Below, one piece after another: positions 1 to 6,666 of a DNA stretch of 9,768 nt (the stretch's first letter is position 1; each line of letters starts with the position of its first letter). The DNA lies in the NCBI GenBank assembly GCA_012797715.1, contig JAAZOO010000193.1, positions 1 to 9,768 on the forward strand, written 5' to 3'. The stretch is from Geobacteraceae bacterium. Its GTDB lineage: Bacteria > Desulfobacterota > Desulfuromonadia > Geobacterales > Geobacteraceae. Under the pieces are notes generated by a model. The model did no database searches and was not told the origin of the DNA. It worked only from the letters and a program-made list of their open reading frames with translations. The translations under genes and the position numbers were made by a program.

Positions 1-494
1 AGATAGCAATCCAGGCTAGTCTCACCGGCCACCTGGTCCTCTCCACCCTCCATACCAACGATTCCCCGACCGCGCTCACCCGCCTCATCGACATGGGTAT
101 CGAGCCGTTCCTGGTGGCCTCCTCCCTGTCCGCTGTCCTGGCGCAACGGCTGGTGCGGGTCATCTGCCCCGCCTGCCGCGAGGAGTATGTCCCGGACCGG
201 GAGTATCCGGGGATTGCCCTTCCCCCCAAGCTCTACCGGGGCAGGGGGTGCGACGCCTGTTTCGGCCTCGGCACCATGGGCCGCACCGGCATCTACGAGC
301 TCCTCCTCATCGATCCGGAAATCTGCTCCATGATCATCAGGCGCGTTCCGGCCGGAGAGATCAAGGAATACGCCGTAGCCAAGGGAATGAAGACCCTCCG
401 GGAAGACGGCCTTGCAAAGGCGGCCGCCGGCATCACCACCATCGAAGAGGTCCTCCGGGTAACGCAGGAAGATTATGCCGACCTTTCGTTATGA
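1..494 (+). CDS. gspE: Type II secretion ATPase GspE, C-terminal part (5' end outside window)
   Basis: Hexameric cytoplasmic ATPase that powers pseudopilus assembly; it docks on the inner membrane through GspL and GspF. The reading frame is open from base 3, giving 163 visible residues of a protein usually near 500-570, so the N-terminal domain and Walker A/B motifs lie outside. Visible residues 9-19 (GHLVLSTLHTN) are the conserved His-box segment of secretion ATPases. A tetracysteine zinc motif follows: CPAC at visible residues 55-58 and CDAC at 83-86. The tail after GRTGIYELL matches GspE/PilB C-termini, including TLREDGLAKAAAGITTIEEV. The Cys pairs are separated by 24 residues, against 29 in Vibrio EpsE. 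The gene overlaps gspF by 20 nt. PilB is the main alternative, but the neighbouring gspF-N genes make GspE clear. Confidence 0.96.
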   Translation, partial: IAIQASLTGHLVLSTLHTNDSPTALTRLIDMGIEPFLVASSLSAVLAQRLVRVICPACREEYVPDREYPGIALPPKLYRGRGCDACFGLGTMGRTGIYELLLIDPEICSMIIRRVPAGEIKEYAVAKGMKTLREDGLAKAAAGITTIEEVLRVTQEDYADLSL

Positions 495-1686
495 CGCATT
501 CAAAAGCGACGGCTCACCGGTCTCCGGCGTCGTGGAGGCGGCAAGCCTGCAGGAGGCCCGGCTTTCTCTGAAAAAAGAGGGGCTCTTCCCCCGGGAGCTT
601 GCCGAAAGCGCGACAGCCTCCCGGGGCGGGGTGCGGAAGTATTTCCGCAGGGGGGTCCCCCTGCCGGAGCTCTCCCTCATGACCCGCCGGCTGTCCACTC
701 TCCTCGGTTCGTCCGTTCCGGTCTACGAGGCCATCTCGACCCTCTGTGAACAGGAGCAGCCGGGGGAGCTGAGGGACGTTCTGTCCAGGGTCCTAACACG
801 GCTGAGCGAAGGGTCGAATCTGGCCCGCGCCCTGGCGGAAGAGCCGGCGGTGTTCAGCGAAAGCTACGTGAGCATGGTTGCGGCGGGAGAGGCGAGCGGC
901 TCCCTGGAAACCATCCTGGATCGCCTCGCCGATTTCCTGGAGGACCAGGAGGCGGTCAGGAGCAGGGTCATGACCGCCCTGGCCTATCCCGCGCTCATGG
1001 TGGTGGTGGGAGGCGGCGTCATGCTGTTCCTCCTCGCCTTTGTCATTCCCAAGATCGTGGTCATTTTCGAACAGAACAAGGCGGCTCTCCCCTTCATCAC
1101 GATCCTGCTCATCAAGACCAGCGCCCTGCTCCGCTCCGGGTGGTGGGCACTGCTCCTGGCGGCCGCCGGGCTCGTGTACGGCTACCGGAGGCTCGTCCGC
1201 CGGGAGGAATTCCGTCTCCGCCGCGATACCTGGCTCCTCAGGATGCCCCTGCTCGGACCGCTCTTGGGCAAGCTGATCCTATCCCGGTTCGCGAAGATTC
1301 TCGGCCTTCTCCTTTCCAGCGGCGTTCCGGTCATCCGCGCCCTGGAGATAACCGGTGATGTTGTGGTGAACCGGCGGTACCGCACGGCACTGGCCGGAGC
1401 GCGCGTCGAGCTTGCCGAGGGGGGGAGCCTCTCCGCCTCCCTCCGGGACGGGACGATCTTCCCGCCCCTTCTGGTCCACATGGTCGCGGTGGGGGAGCGC
1501 GGCGGGACCCTGGAGGCCATGCTGGCAAAGGCAGGCGCCGCATTCGAGAAGGAATTCGTCGCTGCCGTGTCGCGGGTCATGTCTCTTCTGGAGCCGTTGC
1601 TGGTCCTGGCAATGGGCCTTGTCGTCGGAACCATGGTCATTGCGGTGCTCCTGCCCATCTTCCAGTTGAACCAACTGATACGCTGA
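475..1686 (+). CDS. gspF: Type II secretion inner-membrane platform protein GspF
   Basis: Polytopic inner-membrane core of the T2SS assembly platform, thought to couple GspE ATP hydrolysis to extraction of pseudopilins from the membrane. The 403-residue product has the usual family length and duplicated T2SSF fold. Repeat one spans about residues 65-190 (RRLSTLLGSSVPVYEAI) and repeat two about 268-395 (FAKILGLLLSSGVPVIRALE). Predicted membrane helices are at about 168-196, 222-238 and 369-396, and the protein ends FQLNQLIR, as typical GspF does. The ATG at 475 lies inside the end of gspE and has AGGA at 466-469, five bases upstream, which favours translational coupling to gspE. PilC of type IV pili is homologous, but the gsp context decides. 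Confidence 0.97.
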   Translation: MPTFRYDAFKSDGSPVSGVVEAASLQEARLSLKKEGLFPRELAESATASRGGVRKYFRRGVPLPELSLMTRRLSTLLGSSVPVYEAISTLCEQEQPGELRDVLSRVLTRLSEGSNLARALAEEPAVFSESYVSMVAAGEASGSLETILDRLADFLEDQEAVRSRVMTALAYPALMVVVGGGVMLFLLAFVIPKIVVIFEQNKAALPFITILLIKTSALLRSGWWALLLAAAGLVYGYRRLVRREEFRLRRDTWLLRMPLLGPLLGKLILSRFAKILGLLLSSGVPVIRALEITGDVVVNRRYRTALAGARVELAEGGSLSASLRDGTIFPPLLVHMVAVGERGGTLEAMLAKAGAAFEKEFVAAVSRVMSLLEPLLVLAMGLVVGTMVIAVLLPIFQLNQLIR

Positions 1687-1779
1687 CAAACCTTTCCGTA
1701 CCGGCGGCGCCGCTCACCCGGAACTCCGGATCGATCCCGGCCGGACGCGATGCCGCCGAAAAGAAACAGGAGGTCTTTC
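1687..1779 (+). promoter_or_regulatory. gspF-gspG spacer with GC-rich inverted repeats and gspG ribosome binding site
   Basis: This 93-nt gap is the longest in the operon. It holds a 10-nt palindrome (GCGGCGCCGC, 1704-1713), the inverted repeat CCGGA-AC-TCCGG (1718-1729) and TCCGG/CCGGA at 1725-1729 and 1741-1745. No T-tract follows, so it is not an intrinsic terminator. I see no convincing -35/-10 pair or sigma54 element. A strong Shine-Dalgarno sequence, AGGAGGT at 1768-1774, ends five bases before the ATG at 1780. The structure could act in mRNA processing or stabilisation of the gspG message; that role is inference. Confidence 0.4.
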
Positions 1780-2226
1780 ATGGAAAAAACACTGAGAAAT
1801 AACGCGGGGTTTACCCTGATAGAGATAATGGTCGTCATCGTTATCCTGGGTATGCTGGCGGTTCTGGTCGGCCCGAGAATCATCGGCCAGACCGATGACG
1901 CAAAGATTGCCGATGCCAAGGTGCAGATAAAGAACCTGGAGACGGCGCTGAAACTGTACAAGCTGGACAACGGTTCCTATCCCACCACGGAACAGGGTCT
2001 CCAGGCGCTGGTGGTGCAGCCCACGACCGGGGTGATCCCCAAGAACTACCGGGAGGGGGGGTACCTGGAAAACAAGGCCGTGCCCAAGGACCCGTGGGGA
2101 AATGACTACGTGTACCTCTGTCCCGGCGAGCACGGAGACTATGACCTGTCGTCCCTGGGCCCCGACGGCGTCCGCGGCGGTGAGGGGAAAAAGGCCGCTG
2201 ATATCGAGAGCTGGAACCTCCGCTAG
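1780..2226 (+). CDS. gspG: Major pseudopilin GspG
   Basis: Main subunit of the periplasmic pseudopilus, the piston-like fibre of the T2SS. The 148-residue preprotein has a class III (prepilin) signal: leader MEKTLRNNAG, cleavage after Gly10, mature N-terminus FTLIE with the conserved Glu at +5, then a hydrophobic helix to about residue 31. The C-terminal T2SSG domain shows YPTTEQGLQAL (67-77), PKDPWGNDYVYL (102-113), PGEHG.YD and the calcium-loop signature SLGPDG..GGEG...DI.SW (125-145). The start at 1780 is chosen over an in-frame ATG at 1750 because AGGAGGT precedes it at ideal spacing and the resulting leader has family length. A single Cys at residue 114 sits just before PGEHG. The prepilin peptidase needed for maturation is not in the window. 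Confidence 0.98.
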   Translation: MEKTLRNNAGFTLIEIMVVIVILGMLAVLVGPRIIGQTDDAKIADAKVQIKNLETALKLYKLDNGSYPTTEQGLQALVVQPTTGVIPKNYREGGYLENKAVPKDPWGNDYVYLCPGEHGDYDLSSLGPDGVRGGEGKKAADIESWNLR

Positions 2227-2292
2227 GAGGGAGGAAGGGAGCCGTTGTCCCCTATCGGCGTTTAGCCGTATGACAAGGAAGATGCGCCCGTC
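2227..2292 (+). other. gspG-gspH spacer
   Basis: This 66-nt gap begins with a purine-rich run resembling repeated Shine-Dalgarno sequences (AGGAGGGAGGAAGGGAG, 2225-2241). It contains only a weak potential stem (CGGC-GTTTA-GCCG, about 2257-2269). There is no T-tract and no recognisable promoter. The nearest ribosome binding site for gspH is AAGGAAG at 2275-2281, about 11-13 bases from the ATG at 2293, which is longer than ideal. This suggests weaker initiation of gspH than of gspG. Confidence 0.35.
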
Positions 2293-2895
2293 ATGGAACA
2301 GAGGAACAGGAAAGGTCGGCCGGGCACACCCCGAATCGTAACCAGTGCGGGTTTCACCCTCATTGAACTGGCCGTGGTCATCGTCATCCTTTCCGTGGCC
2401 GCCCTCCTGGTCATGCCCCGCCTCCCCTTTGCCGGGGAGGGGGATCTGAAGACGTCTGCGCGCCAACTGGCGGGTATCCTTCGCTACGTGCAGGATCAGG
2501 CAATTGCCGGCAAACAATACTACCGACTGCGCTTCAATCTCGCCGACGGCGCCATGAAGGTGACTCGGGTCCTGCCTGAGAAGGAAGAGGTGGAAGTAAC
2601 CGACAGCGCCCTCACCGGCCTGACCCTGCGGGAAGGCGTCCACTGGGCGGACGTCACCACCTCCAGCCTCGGAAAGGTGTCGGAAGGCGAAGTGACGCTG
2701 GATTTCAGCCCCCTCGGCGCCCAAGATTTCCTGCTGTTCCACCTCACGTCGAAGGCGCGCGGCAGGTATTTCACCGTGGCCGTCTACCCCGGCAGCGGAC
2801 GGGTGGAAGTGGCGGAAGGGTACACGGAGGGGGTCCTTTCCGAGACGGAACGGGAAAAGGACTTCTCCCTGGAAGAGAAGGAGAGCGCTCCGTGA
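2293..2895 (+). CDS. gspH: Minor pseudopilin GspH
   Basis: Minor pseudopilin thought to link the I-J-K tip complex to the GspG shaft. The 200-residue preprotein has a 20-residue leader ending TSAG, cleavage before FTLIEL (Glu at +5), and a hydrophobic helix to about residue 42. The segment SARQLAGILRYVQDQAI (about 55-71) and the beta-rich C-terminal part (DFSPLG, VAVYPGSGRVEV) match the GspH/FimT pseudopilin domain. ATG 2293 is the only usual start codon in frame before the cleavage site. The last 26 or so residues form a highly charged, mostly acidic tail (about 9 Glu plus Asp) with little expected structure. Its TGA overlaps the GTG of gspI by four bases. Identity rests on position between gspG and gspI plus the fold signature; primary sequence in this family is poorly conserved. 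Confidence 0.9.
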   Translation: MEQRNRKGRPGTPRIVTSAGFTLIELAVVIVILSVAALLVMPRLPFAGEGDLKTSARQLAGILRYVQDQAIAGKQYYRLRFNLADGAMKVTRVLPEKEEVEVTDSALTGLTLREGVHWADVTTSSLGKVSEGEVTLDFSPLGAQDFLLFHLTSKARGRYFTVAVYPGSGRVEVAEGYTEGVLSETEREKDFSLEEKESAP

Positions 2896-3245
2896 AAGGG
2901 TTCACCCTGCTGGAGGTGATGGTGGCGCTGGCAATCATGGCCGGGGTTGTCCTGACCGTCATTTCTTCCGTAAACTACCATCTGGCGCTGGCGACCCGGG
3001 ATCGGGAGGAGACGATCGCCCTCCTCTTGGCACGGTCCAAGGTAGAGGAACTGGAAATGCCCGACAGCCGCGATGCCGAGCGGAAAACGGAGGGGACGTT
3101 CGCTCCGGAATGGCCCGGCTACTCCTGGAAGACGGAGCGCGCTGCCACCTCTGTCCCGGGGTTCCGGCAACTGACCGTGACGGTGAGCTGGGGCGCCGAG
3201 AGGAGATCGGTTTCCCTTGAAAAATACCAAGCGCAGAAGCAGTAG
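2892..3245 (+). CDS. gspI: Minor pseudopilin GspI
   Basis: Minor pseudopilin that, with GspJ and GspK, forms the tip complex nucleating the pseudopilus. The 117-residue preprotein has a very short leader, MKG, cleaved before FTLLEVMVALAIMAG, with Glu at +5. FTLLEVMVALAI is a GspI hallmark. The following domain (ARSKVEELE, about 48-56, and the closing LTVTVSW strand) fits T2SSI, and the length is usual for the family. It starts with GTG at 2892, overlapping the gspH stop (GTGA). AAGGAG at 2878-2883 lies eight bases upstream, which supports this start. The 3' end overlaps gspJ by 29 nt. Confidence 0.95.
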   Translation: MKGFTLLEVMVALAIMAGVVLTVISSVNYHLALATRDREETIALLLARSKVEELEMPDSRDAERKTEGTFAPEWPGYSWKTERAATSVPGFRQLTVTVSWGAERRSVSLEKYQAQKQ

Positions 3246-3870
3246 ACCGGGCGTCACGCCTCCGGGGATCGAGAGCGGTTTCACGCTCGTGGAACTGCTG
3301 ATAGCCCTTGCCCTGCTGGTGGTGTTGAGCGCGGCGCTGTACGGAACCTTCTTTTCCGTGGTCCGGGGAGCTGATGCGGTGCGGGAGCGCACCGAGCCCC
3401 TTCGCGACGCCCGCGCTGTCCTGGACATGCTCCGCAGGGAGCTGTCGTCGGCCTGCTACAGCAAGGATACGGAGCGTTTCCGTTTTGTCGTGGAGGACCG
3501 GGACGTCTTCGGAAAGCCGGCGTCGGTCCTGGAATTCGCCGCATTTACCGTGCCCCGCCGGGGGAGCGTTCCTTCTTCCGACATCATGGAGGCCCGGTAC
3601 GCGCCCGTGGAAAAGGAGGGGGGCCTTATTATCCTGTCCCGGAGGACACGAGACATTTTCCTGGATGCAATCCCTGTTTCCTACCCCCTTACCGGCCCCA
3701 TCGACGGCTTTCTCGTGGAGTGCTACAACGGGGAGTCGTGGGTCCGGAGCTGGGATACGGCACTGAACGGGAAACTCCCCGCGGCAATCCGGGTCACCGT
3801 ACGCCTTGCCGGCGGCGAGAATCCCACGCCCCTTACCGCCGTCGTTGTCCCCCGGCTTGCTGGGTCATGA
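3217..3870 (+). CDS. gspJ: Minor pseudopilin GspJ (TTG start)
   Basis: Minor pseudopilin of the GspI-J-K tip complex. The 217-residue preprotein has a 21-residue basic leader ending GIESG, cleavage before FTLVELLIALALL (Glu at +5), and a helix to about residue 48. The heptad-like arginine-rich segment LRDARAVLDMLRRELSSA (about 62-79) is typical of GspJ. TTG at 3217 is chosen because the frame is closed by TGA at 3184-3186 and no ATG, GTG or TTG occurs between 3217 and the cleavage site. AGGAG at 3201-3205 lies 11 bases upstream. The gene begins 29 nt inside gspI, so its translation is probably coupled. Two cysteines (80 and 169) are present in the mature periplasmic part and could pair, but this is unproven. 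Confidence 0.93.
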   Translation: MKNTKRRSSRPGVTPPGIESGFTLVELLIALALLVVLSAALYGTFFSVVRGADAVRERTEPLRDARAVLDMLRRELSSACYSKDTERFRFVVEDRDVFGKPASVLEFAAFTVPRRGSVPSSDIMEARYAPVEKEGGLIILSRRTRDIFLDAIPVSYPLTGPIDGFLVECYNGESWVRSWDTALNGKLPAAIRVTVRLAGGENPTPLTAVVVPRLAGS

Positions 3871-4793
3871 GAGGAGAGAAGGGCTTCGCCCTTGTCATTA
3901 CCCTTATCGTGACCGCGCTCCTGGTGGCGGTGGCAAGTGACCTGATCCATGATGTCTTTATCGAGACGTCGCTGCGCCAGAGCTTCGCCGATGCCCAGCA
4001 GGCCAGCCTGGCAGCGGCGTCCGGCGCGGACGTGGCTGTTGCGCTGTTGAACAGGTCACTGGGCACCAGGGCGTACACCTCCCTTCAAGACCCGTGGGCG
4101 ACGCCCCAGAAGCTTGATGACGAGCGAGGTTCGCTCACCGTTACCATCACCGAGGAGAACGGCAAGCTGGACCTGAATTCCATCGTCCAGTCCAACGGCA
4201 CGGTGAATGAGGCGTACCTCGGCGTCTTCCAGCGCCTCCTGGAACGGATGGACCTTCCTCCGGACCTTGCGGACAAGCTTGTGGACTGGATTGACCCCGA
4301 TGACGCCCCCCGCGCGCGGGGAGCGGAGACCGGGTACTATAAAACGTTGCCGACCCCGTACAATGCTGCCAACGCGCCCCTTTACACCTACGAGGAATTG
4401 CGGATGGCGGCGGGGTTCGACGAGGCGACCCTGACAAAGCTGTTTCCCTATGTCACGGTATACGGAGACTCGTCGGGGGGAATTTCTTCCAAGGTCAACA
4501 TCAATACCGCCCCGGCGGAGCTTCTCGCCGTTCTCGATCCGCAGATGACCTCCGATCTGGCGGCGCGAATCGTCGAGTACCGGAAAACGGCCCCCCTCAA
4601 GAGTCCTTCGGAGGTGACCGGAATCCCGGGACTGGAGACCGTGGGGATTTCCCTGCAGGGGAGAATCGATGTCAAGGGCTCGGTCTTCCGCATCCAGTCC
4701 CGCGCCCAGGTGAAGGATACGGTGCGGATTGTGGAGACGGTGGTTCGAATCGGCGGCACGGAGCCGGTGATTCTATACTGGAGAGAACTGTAA
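3867..4793 (+). CDS. gspK: Minor pseudopilin GspK, tip subunit
   Basis: Large pseudopilin that caps the tip complex with GspI and GspJ. The 308-residue preprotein has leader MRGEKG cleaved before FALVITLIVTALL. As is typical for GspK, the +5 Glu is absent (Ile here), consistent with no subunit above it in the fibre. The large inserted domain shows KLDLNSIV (100-107), LVDWIDPDD....GAE.GYY (138-158) and NAPLYTYEELRMAAGF (169-184). A helix-hairpin-helix segment then follows at about 211-256 (NINTAPAELLAVLD, ITGIPGL-like TGIPGL), as in T2SSK. The start at 3867 overlaps the gspJ stop (ATGA) and places the leader correctly; the frame is open further upstream to an ATG at 3720, but that extension is non-homologous. 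No good Shine-Dalgarno precedes 3867, so reinitiation after gspJ is likely. Confidence 0.97.
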   Translation: MRGEKGFALVITLIVTALLVAVASDLIHDVFIETSLRQSFADAQQASLAAASGADVAVALLNRSLGTRAYTSLQDPWATPQKLDDERGSLTVTITEENGKLDLNSIVQSNGTVNEAYLGVFQRLLERMDLPPDLADKLVDWIDPDDAPRARGAETGYYKTLPTPYNAANAPLYTYEELRMAAGFDEATLTKLFPYVTVYGDSSGGISSKVNINTAPAELLAVLDPQMTSDLAARIVEYRKTAPLKSPSEVTGIPGLETVGISLQGRIDVKGSVFRIQSRAQVKDTVRIVETVVRIGGTEPVILYWREL

Positions 4794-6121
4794 TGGATAT
4801 CCTGATTATTGAGGCGGGGCGGCGCACCGTCGGCTTCGCGCGCTTTCAGAAACGGGGGGGCGCTCTCTTCTTCTCGGGGGCCGAGAGGCGCGCCCATGGG
4901 GGGCCGGAATCCTATTCCCAGTTCCTGAATGAACTGGCCTCCGGAACGAAGGGAGATGAGTCCATACTCCTCTCCCTTGACCCTGAGTGCCTGTATTTCC
5001 GTGAAGTGGATCTTCCCATACCGGATCGCCGCAAGCAGCGCGAGGTCCTTCCCCTGGAACTGAAGGGGGAAACGGCCCTTGAGACGGACGGGCTCATCTT
5101 CGACGCTCTCCCGGCCCGCGACGGGAGGGTGATGGCGGTGTGGGGCGTCGCGGCCGACCTGGAGGCGAAGATCCGGGAGCTGAAGGAGGCGGGGCTGGAA
5201 CCCGGGATGGTCGGCTCCTCCCTCTTCTCCTGGGACATCCTGATTCCGCGGACCCTGTCGGAGGGCGCAATCGCTCTGTCGGACGGCCGCTCCCTTGCCG
5301 TGTATGCGGACGGAAAGCCGGTGCTGTTCCGATCCCTGGGAAACGGGAACGCTGCCGAAGAGATCGTCAGGACCCTCGCTCTCCTGGAGGCCGGCACGGG
5401 AGTGCGTGTGCAGCAGGTGTTTCTCCATGGTCCGGCTACGGGATCCTCCTTCGCCGTTCACGGGGAGGCGGACGGGGTTTCCTTTGCGCTCCTCCCGGTA
5501 TCCGACGCTCTGGCCGCATCGTTTCCGGGGGAAAGCACCGCCCTGGAGTACGCGGGGGCGTGGGCGCTGGCAGCCGCCTCACTGCGGGGTGAGCCCCTCA
5601 ATTTCCGGCACGGAAGACTGGCCTATACCGCGGCGAGGGACAGGCTGAAACGAAAGCTCCGGCTGACGGCGGTCCTGGCCGCACTGTTCCTCGTGCTCCT
5701 GGTGGCCGAGACAGGCTTGCGTTTCTATTTCGTCAAACGGGACCTGGATTCCGTCAACAGATCCATCAGTCAGATCTACCGGGAGGTTTTCCCCTCACGG
5801 AAAAAGGCGGTTGATGAGGTTTCGGAGCTCAAATCGGAGATTCGTCGACTTGGCGGCGGCATGTCCGGCCGGCCGACCCTGCCGGTGCTGAACGAAATCG
5901 CACTGGCCAAGGGTGAGGGGGTGAGTGCCGTGTATGAGGTGGAGATCGGGGAAGGGCAGGTCTCCCTCAAGGGGGATGCGCGATCCTTTCAGGCGGCGAA
6001 CGACTTAAAGGCACGGCTTTCGTCCCTCTGCGGGACTTCGAGCCTGAGCGAGGTGAAGTCGCGGCCCGATGGAAGCGTCTCCTTCTCCTTCCGGGGTACG
6101 CTGCGGGAGGAGACGAAATGA
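4793..6121 (+). CDS. gspL: Type II secretion platform protein GspL
   Basis: Bitopic inner-membrane protein that recruits GspE from the cytoplasm and pairs with GspM in the periplasm. The 442-residue product has the expected three-part plan. A cytoplasmic actin-like/PilM-like domain covers about residues 1-265, with DLPIPDRRKQREVLPLELKG (73-92) as the recognisable family segment. It ends at LNFRHG (269-274), the conserved lead-in to the membrane. One transmembrane helix lies at about 290-313, then a short coiled-coil-like stretch (316-353), then a periplasmic ferredoxin-like domain (about 362-438). ATG 4793 shares one base with the gspK stop (TAATG), with GGAGAG at 4780-4785 seven bases upstream. 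The N-terminal domain is divergent, but order and topology leave little doubt. Confidence 0.95.
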   Translation: MDILIIEAGRRTVGFARFQKRGGALFFSGAERRAHGGPESYSQFLNELASGTKGDESILLSLDPECLYFREVDLPIPDRRKQREVLPLELKGETALETDGLIFDALPARDGRVMAVWGVAADLEAKIRELKEAGLEPGMVGSSLFSWDILIPRTLSEGAIALSDGRSLAVYADGKPVLFRSLGNGNAAEEIVRTLALLEAGTGVRVQQVFLHGPATGSSFAVHGEADGVSFALLPVSDALAASFPGESTALEYAGAWALAAASLRGEPLNFRHGRLAYTAARDRLKRKLRLTAVLAALFLVLLVAETGLRFYFVKRDLDSVNRSISQIYREVFPSRKKAVDEVSELKSEIRRLGGGMSGRPTLPVLNEIALAKGEGVSAVYEVEIGEGQVSLKGDARSFQAANDLKARLSSLCGTSSLSEVKSRPDGSVSFSFRGTLREETK

Positions 6122-6666
6122 GATACCTGGACCTTCTCAGGGAGCGCTACGAAAACATGGACCAGCGGACCCGCCTCGCATGGGGGGTGGGGATATCCCT
6201 CGTTCTTCTTTTTCTGATCCTCATGACGGCAGCCAATGAGCGCATTTCCGCGTTGGAGAAGAAAAGGAAGGGACGGGAGGCCGACCTGGTGGAGATGATG
6301 GCCCTCAAGCATCGCTACCTGGCGGCGAAGGCCGAATCCCAGCAGTTTGCCGGGCGCCTCGCCTCTGCAGGGGGGGATGATTCACCGGCAAAGGTGATTG
6401 AGGAAATAGGAATCAAGGGAAAATCGAGCCGGATAACCCCCCTGAAAAGTGAAGAGCGGGGGGGATTCATGGAAGACGCAGCCGAAGTGAAGATTGAGGG
6501 AGTCACCGCCAACGAAGCCGTGAATCTTCTGTACCGCCTGGAAAAGGGGGATCGTCCGGTCCTGGTGAAGAAGGCGAATCTCAAGACCCGCTTCGACGAT
6601 CCGTCCCGTCTCGACCTCGTCCTCACCATCGCTCTCCTGAAAGCGTCGCCGCAGGGTCAACGGTGA
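6118..6666 (+). CDS. gspM: Type II secretion platform protein GspM
   Basis: Small bitopic inner-membrane protein that pairs with GspL in the assembly platform. The 182-residue product has a short cytoplasmic N-terminus and one membrane helix at about 20-39. A coiled-coil-prone segment covers about 40-80 (ISALEKKRKGREADLVEMM), followed by a periplasmic ferredoxin-like domain (about 88-176). The motif VEIKIEGVTANEAVNLLYRLE-like region at about 124-142 (VKIEGVTANEAVNLLYRLE) matches the usual GspM/PilO strand-helix element. ATG 6118 overlaps the gspL stop (ATGA) and has GGAGGAG at 6106-6112, five bases upstream. Sequence conservation in GspM is low, so the call leans on topology and position between gspL and gspN. 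Confidence 0.9.
   Translation: MRYLDLLRERYENMDQRTRLAWGVGISLVLLFLILMTAANERISALEKKRKGREADLVEMMALKHRYLAAKAESQQFAGRLASAGGDDSPAKVIEEIGIKGKSSRITPLKSEERGGFMEDAAEVKIEGVTANEAVNLLYRLEKGDRPVLVKKANLKTRFDDPSRLDLVLTIALLKASPQGQR

Noticed and set aside
1750..1779. Upstream in-frame ATG for gspG
   Set aside because: It would add ten residues to the prepilin leader and has no good ribosome binding site, while AGGAGGT sits ideally before 1780.
1182..1970. Minus-strand open frame (262 codons) across the gspF-gspG junction
   Set aside because: Arg/Ser/Thr-rich translation typical of a shadow frame, overlapping gspF and gspG; no credible domain.
2245..2265. Possible six-codon leader peptide (TTG to TAG) after a purine-rich run downstream of gspG
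   Set aside because: Too short, non-ATG start, no attenuator structure; chance occurrence is likely.
1714..2742. Long minus-strand open frame (342 codons) opposite gspG and gspH
   Set aside because: It lies fully antisense to two clear pseudopilin genes, its translation is low-complexity in His, Gly, Arg and Gln with no recognisable domain, and such frames are common opposite GC-rich genes.
3720..3866. Upstream in-frame ATG extending gspK by 49 codons
   Set aside because: The extension is the shadow of the gspJ end, rich in Arg and Pro, and would bury the prepilin leader. ATG 3867 gives a normal GspK leader.
4448..5461. Long minus-strand open frame (337 codons) opposite gspK and gspL
   Set aside because: Antisense shadow of two well-supported genes; no family resemblance.
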